The position numbers were made by a program, and so were the translations under genes. The notes under the pieces are model-generated. The model searched no databases. It was not told the DNA's origin and saw only the letters and a program-made list of their open reading frames with translations. Below, one piece after another: positions 34,101 to 41,806 of a DNA stretch of 44,015 nt (positions are counted from its first letter, which is position 1; every line of letters starts with the position of its first letter). The stretch is from CAIOTO01 sp040389165 (lineage in GTDB: Bacteria; Pseudomonadota; Alphaproteobacteria; Paracaedibacterales; CAIOTO01): the NCBI GenBank assembly GCA_040389165.1, contig JAZKAK010000020.1, forward strand, positions 1 through 44,015, written 5' to 3'.

Positions 34101-34241
34101 CCATTTGGTGGAGAAGGGATGTCTGGTACTGGGTTTAAAGCCGGTGGGCCAAATTATCTGCTGAAATTTGTGACAGAACGAGTTTATACACAAGATACAA
34201 CGGCTGCCGGTGGGAACGCGTCGCTTGTTTCGAATGTTTAG
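31125..34241 (+). CDS. putA: Bifunctional proline dehydrogenase / glutamate-semialdehyde dehydrogenase PutA
   Basis: A 1038-residue enzyme that oxidises proline to glutamate: an FAD-dependent proline dehydrogenase barrel (about residues 190-480; KPSLSVKLSALHPRY, IGLTIDAEEADRL, RLVKGAYWDSEIK) and an NAD-dependent aldehyde dehydrogenase (about 540-1020; SPWNFPLAIFVGQ, TFTGST, ETGGINAM with the general-base Glu, catalytic Cys826 in GQRCSA). The N-terminal ribbon-helix-helix DNA-binding domain of E. coli PutA is absent, so it does not autoregulate that way. I chose the ATG at 31125, with GAGG six bases before, over an upstream TTG. Proline is probably a carbon, nitrogen or energy source, fitting an amino-acid-feeding host-associated life. 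The last codons are echoed in repeats just downstream. Confidence 0.96.
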   Translation: MIWATAENTPFSQTTQELELLWHDILNTTRQPEFEIVNALLAKPTYTREQVQHIQENARALVAHIRNSKLKQLSIESFLKTHNLNSQEGLALMCLAEALLRIPDASTKTQLIRDKVSAGSWQNQDEDMFLKKFANLGLFTTGKFLSIGHQKGPLSLVASLVRRFGEPLIRQIMAQAVKIIAQQFVMGETIKKALDRAVESEKNHRLHSYDMLGESAKTKRDAERYFESYASACVEIGESCKDASGTYHVAKPSLSVKLSALHPRYEMAKRKRVLNELVPRVLELAKCAKAQNIGLTIDAEEADRLTLSLEVFSRVYADPALDGWEGLGLAVQAYQKRALFTVRWLISLARTCKKRIPIRLVKGAYWDSEIKQAQVNGLSDYPVFTQKHHTDVSYLASAHEMLQATDAIYPQFATHNAFTVAAIAELAKTYSVTDFEFQRLHGMGEDLYRCVSESTDDTLHFSCRYPCRVYAPVGNYRDLLAYLVRRLLENGANSSFVKQIHDHYIPVERMVVDPVQMAREGGGMPHPKIGLPACLFADRRNSNGIDLCSENDLAKLDEAIQVDAVTDLALPAAAYDASQDNALYRLVDTSYSHTEAWARTPVEDRARIVHTLGDIMQENMTALMNVLVSEGKKTLPDAISEIREAIDFCRYYAANALKLQRAPQFLPGVTGEVNLLSYHPRGVFVSISPWNFPLAIFVGQAVAALVTGNCVIAKPATQTSDIAKMVVEMAYAAGVPNGVLVLANVSGQRISTIVLTHPKIAGVTFTGSTETARHINQQLARRTGAILPLIAETGGINAMIVDSSALAEQVVVDVIASAFQSAGQRCSALRLLIVQNDIADSLLEMLIGAMAELNVGAPHMLSTDIGPVIDAAAKDSLHAYCAELKATPERARCLYECALPEGLEGNFVAPILFQVGKMSDVNCEIFGPVLHVVRYRGEYLDQVINDINAMGYGLTLGLHTRLESTMQMVAARAHVGNLYVNRNMIGAVVGVQPFGGEGMSGTGFKAGGPNYLLKFVTERVYTQDTTAAGGNASLVSNV

Positions 34242-34321
34242 CTGTTGGCGGAAATGCGTTGCCTGTTGTTAATGTTTAGTGGCCGGTGGGGGGGACGCGT
34301 CGCTCGTTTCGAATGTTTAGT
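34206..34321. repeat. Triplicated 3' end of putA (about 38-39 bp units)
   Basis: The last 13 codons and stop of putA (34206-34241, GCCGGTGGGAACGCGTCGCT ... CGAATGTTTAG) recur as a diverged copy at about 34245-34281 and a closer copy at 34282-34320, both ending AATGTTTAG. The third has a longer G run. Confidence 0.7.
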
Positions 34322-34374
34322 GGAGAAAGCTATTTAGTTACGTCTTAAGGTCCTTTCTAAAACAGTTATCCTCG

Positions 34375-34503
34375 GACCACCACATTGTCATATTCGGACC
34401 ACCACATTGTCATATTCGGACTCCCGTATTGTCATATTCGGACCACCACATTGTCATATTCGGACCACCACATTGTCATATTCGGACTTGATCCGAATAT
34501 CTC
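34375..34503. repeat. Tandem REP half-sites ending in a REP palindrome
   Basis: Five direct copies of about 22 bp (CGGACCACCACATTGTCATATT, one variant with CTCCCGTATT) lead to a full palindrome TTCGGACTTGATCCGAA and then TATCTCTAC. Its inverse partner is at about 34571-34606. Layout is the same as at 4762-4957. Confidence 0.8.
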
Positions 34504-34570
34504 TACAATAGAAACGCCGTATAGTGTTGTTACATGTATCGTTATGTGCAATCACCTAGCTTACGTTGAA

Positions 34571-34606
34571 ACATGAGAGATCCTCGTGTCGAGCACGAGG
34601 ATGACA
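34571..34606. repeat. REP palindrome, inverse partner with a different stem
   Basis: GAGATCCTCGTGTCGAGCAC then GAGGATGAC: the stem CCTCGTG/CACGAGG differs from the partner's TTCGGA/TCCGAA, but the edges (GATC... and ...GATGAC) match the family. Confidence 0.65.
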
Positions 34607-34637
34607 GAAAGCGGAGTCCGAAGATGGCAAAAAATAC

Positions 34638-36389
34638 TTAACTATTCTCAGGCTTCTCTAGCTCTTCTATGGTTTTCTTCACTTTTTTCTTTTGTTCCGG
34701 CGTTAGTTTTTTGTCTTCGACCAATTCATTATAAAGACGCAATCTTTCAGCCTTTACCTCTTTCTTTTTCATGCCCAATTTCTCAGCATGATATTCATAA
34801 TACAGATTGGCAATATCGCGTTTCATATCAAACCACTTTTCTTGCGTTAATTCAGGATCATTTAACACTTCATTAGCAAGATCCATCACGACTGTTTTGA
34901 CATCTTTGCCAGCTTCGGGTTCAAAGCCATTCCAGCTCGAAAGATACTTATAGACCAAGTTTTGTCTGACTTCTATTCTGTCGTCAACAGGCAATGCCTT
35001 GTCTGCCAATAGCTCTTTATAGATTTTCATGGATGCGGCAGTGGCAACCGCACGTTTCTGCTTATATGAATTGTCGGAATAATCAGCTGCTAAGGCCAAT
35101 CTTGCTTTGAAATATTCTTTTGCATCAACGCGGCTTTCTTCAACAATTTCAAGTGTCGTTTTTAATGCTTTTGCGTTCGCATCACTTGGTAACAGATCGG
35201 AATACGCACGATACCAATATACCAACTGGCTTTTATAACTCAATCGATCTTTGATGGGCAATGCTGTATCGCTCGCGGCCTCTTCCATCAAACTTAAACC
35301 AAGTTTATTTGATTCACTTTTCTTTAAATTAAACGAGTTTCCATACATATAACGACTCGCAAGACTCGCTTTTGCTTGTGCGCGCATCACAGGTGTAATG
35401 GTTTTATCAGCAATAACTTCTTGATAGAGCTTGAGCATCTTTTCATTATAGAAATCGTCCACCTCTGATGAATGTGCAGCCAAACTCAGTTTAGCTTCAG
35501 CACGTAAATCAGGTCGTGCCTTTGTATCATTAACAACATCTGTCAACACAACAATCGCTTTTGCTTTACCTTCTTCCTCGGTAAGACCTAAATCTTTTTG
35601 ATTGTCTTTAGAAGTATAACGACCAGCAAGCTGCATCTTTGCACGCCCCTTTGTTTCAGCCCCTACATCTGGGTCGTTGCATACGTCCTCAAGTAAAGAC
35701 AATGATTTTTTCCGTGCTTCGACAGGATCCATATCAAAATTATTGCTTGCATAAAGGCTAGACAAATGACGTTTTGCCCATCCCTTAAGCTCAGGAGAGA
35801 TGCCTGTTTCATGAATCACTTCATTAAAAAGACGCAAAGCTTCCGTGTTGAGCTCTTCTTGTTTGACGGTATCATTTAGCCAATAGGCGCGTTGGTATAC
35901 AGTGGCATAATTAATTTTTGCGCGCGCACGAATATCCACACTGACTTTCGTGTCTCCCATTATTTCAGTATACAAACGAAGCGCTTCTTTTTGTGAATCT
36001 TGATAGCCAAAATTTGTGCGATAATTCCTGTGATTGTCTGCTGTATGTAATTTTGCCGTTGCTGTTGCATCAGCCGTAGAATCAGTGCTCACTGTTTTTT
36101 CTGGCTCATCGTCTGTTGCTGTAGCCGCACTTTCTATTTTGGCCACTTCTGCGTTGAGTATATCTTGCTTGCTGGCTTCTTCTTTTTTAATTAACGTTTC
36201 AATAGCGACTGATTCAGCTGCCTTTTCTGTTGTGACTTTTGCATCTTCTGTTGTGGTCACGACAACTTCTTGCTCAGCGGGCTTTTCTGTTGCCTGAGCT
36301 GTTTCAGCGTGCGAAACCTCGGTACTCAGCGCAACCACAGCGCTGCTAATTAATAATTTATTGAGGCTCTTCAGCAAATTCTTGTTCAT
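34638..36389 (-). CDS. Secreted helical-repeat (TPR-like) protein
   Basis: A 583-residue protein with a signal peptide (KLLISSAVVALSTEVSHA, cleavage near 28). Residues 30-130 are Ala/Glu/Thr/Lys-rich and probably unfolded. From about 130 to the end run eight or nine degenerate repeats of 45-55 residues with the pattern EALRLYxEIxxD - RARAKINYAxxYxR: examples are EALRLYTEIMGDTKVS with VDIRARAKINYATVYQ, KKSLSLLEDVCNDPDVG, KMLKLYQEVIADKTIT and MKIYKELLADKALPVDDRIE. This is a helical solenoid akin to TPR or Sel1 repeats but not matching either consensus; it probably binds other proteins in the periplasm or outside. Monocistronic. Relation to the Sel1 protein at 11715 is only one of type. Confidence 0.75.
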   Translation of the reverse strand: MNKNLLKSLNKLLISSAVVALSTEVSHAETAQATEKPAEQEVVVTTTEDAKVTTEKAAESVAIETLIKKEEASKQDILNAEVAKIESAATATDDEPEKTVSTDSTADATATAKLHTADNHRNYRTNFGYQDSQKEALRLYTEIMGDTKVSVDIRARAKINYATVYQRAYWLNDTVKQEELNTEALRLFNEVIHETGISPELKGWAKRHLSSLYASNNFDMDPVEARKKSLSLLEDVCNDPDVGAETKGRAKMQLAGRYTSKDNQKDLGLTEEEGKAKAIVVLTDVVNDTKARPDLRAEAKLSLAAHSSEVDDFYNEKMLKLYQEVIADKTITPVMRAQAKASLASRYMYGNSFNLKKSESNKLGLSLMEEAASDTALPIKDRLSYKSQLVYWYRAYSDLLPSDANAKALKTTLEIVEESRVDAKEYFKARLALAADYSDNSYKQKRAVATAASMKIYKELLADKALPVDDRIEVRQNLVYKYLSSWNGFEPEAGKDVKTVVMDLANEVLNDPELTQEKWFDMKRDIANLYYEYHAEKLGMKKKEVKAERLRLYNELVEDKKLTPEQKKKVKKTIEELEKPENS

Positions 36390-36521
36390 GTAAGACTGCT
36401 TTCATAAAAACGCGTTTAATACATACATTTATACTGTGTTATTATTAATAAATAGTTAATATAGACTAATAAAGGTGTGATTTTTTGCCAATCTTTGCAT
36501 GTTTATAGAAGTCACTCGTCT

Positions 36522-37262
36522 TTATGCTGCACTCACGACTAATGCGTACCCTTGATGCCTTATCGTTTGTATCAAATCTAAACTGGGATCGATGCTTTTC
36601 AGTTTATGCCGCAAGCGATTCACTTGCACGTCGACGGTGCGTTCACTCACACGGTGGCCGATTTTCTGTGCAAGTTCTTCGCGTGTGAAAGGCTGATTGA
36701 TCCGTTGTGCCAGTAAACGTAACAACAACCGCTCCGTTGATGTCAGTGTAACCGGCGTACCTTTGTACGTTAAAATGCCTGCTTTAAGATCAAAGTTAAA
36801 ATCTCCGAAAGCAATTACTTCTGCAGCAGGCACAGCCGTCCCCTTGCGGCGCAATTGTGATCGTATGCGCGCCACCAGCTCCAGCGGTTCAAAAGGTTTT
36901 GTCAAATAATCATCTGCACCTACATGAAAGGCTGCTAATTTATCTGATAATTGATCGCGCGCTGTCAGCAATAGTATTGGCGTTTGATCTGTCAGACGCA
37001 AATTGCCCGTAAGTTCAATCCCCGTCTCACCTGGCATCATGACATCAAGAATAATCAAATCAAACGCCTGATTGGCAAGATGAATACGGGCTTCTGCCGC
37101 ATTTGCTGCAACTTCGCATCGAAATCCTTGCGTGCTTAAAAAATCCACTAGCAAACGACGAATAGCGCTATCGTCATCGACGATCAGCAAATGTGGTTCT
37201 ATTGTGTTGTGTGGATTCTGTGACTCTGCGTCAGTCAATCCTTTATTCGCTGATGACGGCAT
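36522..37262 (-). CDS. OmpR/PhoB-family response regulator
   Basis: A 246-residue two-domain regulator. The receiver (about residues 24-140) has the acidic pair in LLIVDDDSA, the phospho-acceptor Asp73 in IILDVMMPGETG, Thr in LLLTARD, and Lys in DYLTKPFEPLELVARIRSQL. The C-terminal winged helix (about 150-244) has LTSTERLLLRLLAQR, FTREELAQKI, RTVDVQVNRLRHKL and IRHQGYALV. No histidine kinase gene is adjacent. Its start overlaps the end of gshB by 20 bases, so the two are cotranslated; a link to thiol or envelope stress is possible but inferred. The first 22 residues precede the receiver and may indicate a later true start. Confidence 0.92.
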   Translation of the reverse strand: MPSSANKGLTDAESQNPHNTIEPHLLIVDDDSAIRRLLVDFLSTQGFRCEVAANAAEARIHLANQAFDLIILDVMMPGETGIELTGNLRLTDQTPILLLTARDQLSDKLAAFHVGADDYLTKPFEPLELVARIRSQLRRKGTAVPAAEVIAFGDFNFDLKAGILTYKGTPVTLTSTERLLLRLLAQRINQPFTREELAQKIGHRVSERTVDVQVNRLRHKLKSIDPSLDLIQTIRHQGYALVVSAA

Positions 37263-38181
37263 CCCAAAAATCCTTTGCTAAATTCTGACCATATAAGCGT
37301 TCAGGAATACGAAGTCCCGTTGGTGATGTGATATTGACCTCAATCAAGCGATCACCAACAGCATCTACACCTGCTAACATAATATCATGCTGTATCAAAA
37401 AAGGCGTCAATCGTTCAGCAATCATATGATCGGCAGCGGTAATATCACACGGCGCAGCCGTTCCACCTACAGCAACATTGCCACGAATCGTGCCCGCTTT
37501 TGGTGTGCGTTTGAACACGGATTTAAGCTGTCCATTAATCATGAGAAGGCGACGATCATTCGTTGTAACCTCTGGCAGAAATTCTTGTGCGATGACACCA
37601 AATGGATAACGAGCACACATCATATCGATAATTGCATCACAATTCGCATCAGATGCTGTCAAAATAAAAACATCCGCGCCCCCGAATCCATAGAGTGGCT
37701 TAAGGATAATTGTTTTCTCAACTGCTAGAAATGCGTGAACATTAGAGGCTTTTGAAGCAATACATGTACGCGGACAAATATATTTAAATTGAAGAGGAAT
37801 TATTTTCTCTCCCCACGAACGGAGCGTCATCGGGTTGTTCAACACACGTGTTGTCGCAGGCAGGTTGGCAAGGATATCAAGTGCGGTTAAATAAGCCATA
37901 TCATATGGTGGATTTTGACGAACGAGAACATAAGCAGCATCTGATAATCTAAGACGCTCAGCTACACCTATGTGTGTGATATTACCTTTGGTATCAACAT
38001 TGAAATAGCGTCCATCGGCGTAAATCTCGCCATGGTTATACACAAGATCAGCCGGTGTATACGCAAATGAAGAGTATCCACGAAGCGCTGCCTCACCCGC
38101 CAACATTAACGATGTATCAAAGGATGGATTAAGTGATTCTAACGGGTCAGCTTGAATAGCTAGTATTAGTTTTTGCGTCAT
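37243..38181 (-). CDS. gshB: Glutathione synthase
   Basis: A 312-residue ATP-grasp ligase joining gamma-glutamylcysteine and glycine. Family features are LAIQADPLESLNPSFDTSLM at the start, VRQNPPYDMAYLTA, the ATP-grasp segment IILKPLYGFGGADVF, AQEFLPEV, and the C-terminal VDAVGDRLIEVNITSPTGLR. Length is normal. No gshA is in the window. It starts four bases into the upstream MFS gene's stop (ATGA overlap) and overlaps the response regulator at its end, so MFS-gshB-regulator form one unit. Confidence 0.95.
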   Translation of the reverse strand: MTQKLILAIQADPLESLNPSFDTSLMLAGEAALRGYSSFAYTPADLVYNHGEIYADGRYFNVDTKGNITHIGVAERLRLSDAAYVLVRQNPPYDMAYLTALDILANLPATTRVLNNPMTLRSWGEKIIPLQFKYICPRTCIASKASNVHAFLAVEKTIILKPLYGFGGADVFILTASDANCDAIIDMMCARYPFGVIAQEFLPEVTTNDRRLLMINGQLKSVFKRTPKAGTIRGNVAVGGTAAPCDITAADHMIAERLTPFLIQHDIMLAGVDAVGDRLIEVNITSPTGLRIPERLYGQNLAKDFWDAVISE

Positions 38182-39446
38182 AAATCCGTTTGCGGCGTGG
38201 TGGGTTCCTTAATAAACCGTAACACGACAACGCAAATCAGTAAACAGACAGGAATTGCTAAAATTGACATTTGATAGGCATGTGTTGAATAAAGCCGAAC
38301 GCCGTAGTCTGTAACGGCGCCATCCCAGAAAATATCAAGTATATGCCCTAAAAGTGGCTGGAATATAATGCCGCCCATCATCACGATGCCATTTGTAAAG
38401 CCAACGGCAGTGCCGCTAATATCCGCTGCGCTGTTATTGCGCGCGAGAGTAAAGCAAAGAACTTGTCCGCCAATGAAAAACCCTGCGAGGAACATGAGTA
38501 CAAAAGAAAACCAAAATGGGAAGAACGCGGTGTATGCAATACCTACAAACACAATGCCAGACGTGATAGCAGAAAATCGCATGACGCGTACGATCGATTT
38601 GAAATAGGTTAAAAGATAAGCTGAGGATGTGCCGCCCACAGCCATGCCGACAAAGATCATAACACTTGCGGTTGATGCATCCGCGTTGCTTACATTATAG
38701 ACATGCATCAAAAAGGGAACGCCCCATAATTCAGCAAATACGGAAATAGGCAAGTACATAAAGCCGCCAATCATGCCGCCCAGCCAAATTTGTTTGTTTT
38801 TTACTAAAGAGGAAAATCCTTCTAAAAATGGTTTTTCAGCATGTTTTTCTTTCTTTGTTCCATTTTCAGGATGATCTTTAAGCCAAAACCAGGCAACGGC
38901 GGCCACACCAAGGCCAATAGCAGCCAATCGAAAACTTGCTTGTCTCCAGCCAAGTTGATTCACAAAAAGCGCAAGGGGACGACCCGCGCAAATACCACCA
39001 AATGTTCCCATCATATTTGAAAGACCTGCAACAAGTGCAAATCGCATTGGGCTAAACCATTCAACAGTCACCTTAAGGCAGCTAATAAAGGCACATGCTG
39101 AGCCAGCACCAACCATAAAACGCCCCAATTTGGCAAGCCCAAGGCTTTGACTTTCTGCAAACAAAAACGTTCCTGCTACACACAACAATGTGGAAAATGT
39201 AACAATGCGACGAATACCAATTTTATCGACAATCATGCCGCATGGTACTTGCAAAATCACATATGCATAATAATAGAAAGAGCTAAGAACACCGAGTGAA
39301 GTCGAATTTACGCCAAAATCACGCATTAAATCGTGTGTCATAACCGAGGGTGATACGCGAAGAAATGTTTCATACAAGTAAAAAAGGGAGGTGATTCCCC
39401 AGATAAACCATTTCTGATACCTGGATATTTTTATTTTAATCGACAC
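38178..39446 (-). CDS. MFS transporter
   Basis: A major facilitator with twelve hydrophobic segments (422 residues from this start). The first segment reads FYLYETFLRVSPSVMTHDLM, and the loop motif VDKIGIRRIVTF lies between helices 2 and 3. It is paralogous to the next carrier (39613-40983), with which it shares the YLYE..LRVSP opening, EWF, and ELWGVPFL/Y. These belong to an organic-acid, sugar-phosphate or nucleotide-type MFS group frequent in Legionella-like and intracellular alphaproteobacteria; substrate unknown. I prefer GTG at 39446, preceded by AGGAA at seven bases, because the ATG at 39467 lies in a REP sequence with no spacer to its GAGG. Confidence 0.88.
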   Translation of the reverse strand: MSIKIKISRYQKWFIWGITSLFYLYETFLRVSPSVMTHDLMRDFGVNSTSLGVLSSFYYYAYVILQVPCGMIVDKIGIRRIVTFSTLLCVAGTFLFAESQSLGLAKLGRFMVGAGSACAFISCLKVTVEWFSPMRFALVAGLSNMMGTFGGICAGRPLALFVNQLGWRQASFRLAAIGLGVAAVAWFWLKDHPENGTKKEKHAEKPFLEGFSSLVKNKQIWLGGMIGGFMYLPISVFAELWGVPFLMHVYNVSNADASTASVMIFVGMAVGGTSSAYLLTYFKSIVRVMRFSAITSGIVFVGIAYTAFFPFWFSFVLMFLAGFFIGGQVLCFTLARNNSAADISGTAVGFTNGIVMMGGIIFQPLLGHILDIFWDGAVTDYGVRLYSTHAYQMSILAIPVCLLICVVVLRFIKEPTTPQTDL

Positions 39447-39463
39447 AGTAATGTTCCTAATTG

Positions 39464-39491
39464 TCATCCTCGGACTTGATCCGAGGATCTA
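39464..39491. repeat. REP palindrome, left member of a doublet
   Basis: GTCATCCTCGGACTTGATCC GAGGATCTAG (the two parts are contiguous) is the clearest example of the family's head (GTCAT), stem (CCTCGGA/TCCGAGG) and tail (ATCTAG). The inverse partner is at 39557-39583, about 65 bases away, between the two MFS genes. Confidence 0.85.
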
Positions 39492-39556
39492 GAAAGTTCA
39501 AAAGGCAAATACTAAATTATGTTATAGCGAAATATATGAAGCTACTGATAGTAGAA

Positions 39557-39583
39557 ATCCTCGGATCAAGTCCGAGGATAACG
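39557..39583. repeat. REP palindrome, right member of a doublet
   Basis: AATCCTCGGATCAAGTCCGAG followed by GATAAC is in inverse orientation to 39464-39491 with the same stem. Confidence 0.85.
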
Positions 39584-39612
39584 AGCAAATCTAAAAACCA
39601 ACCTAAACTAGA

Positions 39613-40983
39613 TTAAGCCGTTTTTTCTACTTTTTTATATGTATCACGTACAAAAAGCATGATAACCCACCCAACAATAAAGGCAATCGTAACGGCTGAA
39701 AATGCAACTTTATAGTTCTCAACCGTATACAAAGGAACACCATCAATATCCTTGATGCCATTCCATGTTAAATCGAGCAGAAGTCCTAATAATGGTTGAA
39801 ACAAAATAGCGCTGCTCATCACAAATGCATTTGTAAAACCAATTGCTGTCGCTGCATAACGATTAGGCATGTTTTCTTTTACGGCCACAAAATAGAGTGT
39901 TTGGCCACCAGATAACAATCCTCCTAAAAATAGAACAGCCCGCATTGTTGTAAATGACAAATTAGGCACGTAAAAGACCACTGCAAAACAAGCCAACGTA
40001 CCAAGAGCTGCCATCGACATGACACGTGTACGACTTTGGATCTTATTCGAAATCCAAGCACCACCAATGCTGCCAAGGCCCATGCCAATAAACACACTCA
40101 CGCATGCACTTGATGCGACCGTTGAGTCAATTCCATATATTAATTTAAGGTAAGGCACGCCCCATAATTCAGCAAAGGCGCATAAAGGCAAGTACATCAT
40201 GCACCCATAAACACCAATCAACCAATTTTGTGGATTTGATGTTGCGATTCTAAGGCCATCGAGCATGCTATCTTTTTCAAATACTTTAGCAGGTTGCGTA
40301 GACTGATTGTTCTTATCTTCTTTTTTCCTGTTTGCCGCAGCAGGAGAATCTGACATGACCGTCCATGCAAGAATGCAAATACCAAGACCTAGCACGCCTA
40401 AAATCATCATAGCGCCTCGCCATTCGAAGGCTTCAACCAACATAGATGTCACAGCATTTAGACTGCCACCAACGGTTCCCATGAACATGCCAATACCAGC
40501 AATCAACGCGAAACGATCCGAATTAAACCATTCTGCACCGATCTTTGCGCAGCTAATGTACGCACAAGCAGAGCCAGTCCCCATCAGCACACGTCCCATA
40601 ATAGATGTAGTCACGCTGTCGCTTTGGGAAAAGAAAAAACAACCAAGAACACATAAAAATGTGGAAAACATGATGACGCGACGTGCGCCCAAATGATCAA
40701 CGATAACTCCACACGGTAATTGCAGCGGCGTATAGGCCCAATAATAAGCCGAACTTATCACACCAACTGTCGTTGCCGTAATGCTATAGTCTTGCATTAA
40801 AAATTTTTCAAGAACACCAGGGGATACACGTAATATATATTCATAAAGGTAAAAAGACCAAGCGCAGAGCATCACAACGCAGGCATATAAACTTTCTTTT
40901 TTGTAATGTATTGCTGGCATTGAATTTTCAGCAAATAAGAACTTATCAGAATCATGTATCATTTTCGCTTTACTCGTATCCAT
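39613..40983 (-). CDS. MFS transporter (paralogue of the previous gene)
   Basis: A 456-residue, twelve-helix carrier. Signature stretches are SFYLYEYILRVSPGVLEKFL, the helix 2-3 loop VDHLGARRVIMF, AELWGVPYLKLIYG, and SAILFQPLLGLLLDLTWNG. A hydrophilic loop of about 25 residues rich in Asn, Lys and Gln (NRKKEDKNNQSTQPAK) joins the two halves. The cytoplasmic N-terminus is about 25 residues longer than in the neighbour. AAGGAG precedes the ATG at 40983. It probably arose by tandem duplication with 38178-39446, the REP doublet lying between. Substrate unknown. Confidence 0.9.
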   Translation of the reverse strand: MDTSKAKMIHDSDKFLFAENSMPAIHYKKESLYACVVMLCAWSFYLYEYILRVSPGVLEKFLMQDYSITATTVGVISSAYYWAYTPLQLPCGVIVDHLGARRVIMFSTFLCVLGCFFFSQSDSVTTSIMGRVLMGTGSACAYISCAKIGAEWFNSDRFALIAGIGMFMGTVGGSLNAVTSMLVEAFEWRGAMMILGVLGLGICILAWTVMSDSPAAANRKKEDKNNQSTQPAKVFEKDSMLDGLRIATSNPQNWLIGVYGCMMYLPLCAFAELWGVPYLKLIYGIDSTVASSACVSVFIGMGLGSIGGAWISNKIQSRTRVMSMAALGTLACFAVVFYVPNLSFTTMRAVLFLGGLLSGGQTLYFVAVKENMPNRYAATAIGFTNAFVMSSAILFQPLLGLLLDLTWNGIKDIDGVPLYTVENYKVAFSAVTIAFIVGWVIMLFVRDTYKKVEKTA

Positions 40984-41165
40984 TTAGATAATGTCTCCTT
41001 GTTGCTTTATGTACGCACCCAAATTTAAATGCTCAATTATCTCAGACATAATGAGCGAATCTAACTCTCAATTAAGACATATTAATCTTAATATATTTTA
41101 TGCTAGCATGATTTACTGTGAGAAATGTATAAAAAAGTGTCGCTTCAATCAGGAATACGTACTTT

Positions 41166-41402
41166 ATGTACAAAACTTCATCATTTTTAAAGAGTTTATT
41201 CAAAATGCTCCGCACAATTGAATTTTTATTTTTTTGCACTCTTGCGTGCACGCTCGCAAGTCTTGTATTAGGTCTCGCGGTTTACTTTAAAGGCGGCGCC
41301 CTTAACGCGAAATTTGGCAATGTTGCCATGCGTTGGCGAATTACATTTCAAGCGATTACGCTCATGTTATTTGTATTGCTGTTGTGGATGAAGAGTCACT
41401 AA
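41166..41402 (+). CDS. HIG1-domain twin-transmembrane protein
   Basis: A 78-residue protein with two membrane helices (LFFCTLACTLASLVLGLAVY and FQAITLMLFVLLLWM) joined by the loop GGALNAKFGNVAMRWRI, which matches the HIG1-type loop (G-x-x-N-x-K-x-x-N-x-x-M-R-W-R) common to alphaproteobacterial twin-transmembrane proteins. Relatives in mitochondria act on respiratory complexes; a similar role with cytochrome oxidase is inferred. ATG at 41166 is preceded by AGGAA at a long spacing. An internal ATG at 41205 would give a protein starting MLRTIEF, closer to the family norm. Confidence 0.82.
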   Translation: MYKTSSFLKSLFKMLRTIEFLFFCTLACTLASLVLGLAVYFKGGALNAKFGNVAMRWRITFQAITLMLFVLLLWMKSH

Positions 41403-41462
41403 ATTGATACAAGTGCCTCTTAAAAATCAACAGGTCGGTTTATGATGGGCCTAATACCATTT

Positions 41463-41789
41463 TCACACAGAAGCATGGAAAGACGGGTCGGACACGGGGC
41501 AATGAAAGAATTGCTTGATTGTTGGCGCTAAGGACGTTTTTATACGTTTTTGTTCTTGCCACAAATCATATTGATTCTGAAGTTCTAGCCAGCTCTCGGG
41601 CGTAGTATCAAAAGCCATGCTCAATTTAATTGCCATCAACGGGCTGATCCCAGCATGTCCATTCAAAATGGCAGAAAGCGTTTTTCGTGCTATGTTTAAT
41701 GCCTTTGCAAGCTCAGTTATAGATAACGATAAAGGCTCGACATATAGTTCTTTTAAAACTTCTCCAGGATGGGGAGGATTGTGCATCAT
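41463..41789 (-). CDS. higA: HigA-family antitoxin
   Basis: A 108-residue XRE-type helix-turn-helix protein of the HigA addiction-module class. The N-terminal HPGEVLKELYVEPLSLSITE and ELAKALNIARKTLSAILNGH (HTH, about residues 27-50), ISPLMAIKLSMAF, and the family-typical TPESWLELQNQYDLW are all present. It neutralises the HigB toxin encoded just upstream and probably represses the operon. The final stop TGA lies in sequence matching the terminal 12 bp of the 123-bp miniature elements, so the tail may be altered. Gap to the toxin gene is 17 bp. Confidence 0.92.
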   Translation of the reverse strand: MMHNPPHPGEVLKELYVEPLSLSITELAKALNIARKTLSAILNGHAGISPLMAIKLSMAFDTTPESWLELQNQYDLWQEQKRIKTSLAPTIKQFFHCPVSDPSFHASV

Positions 41790-41806
41790 GATTATTCTCC
41801 TTTTTG

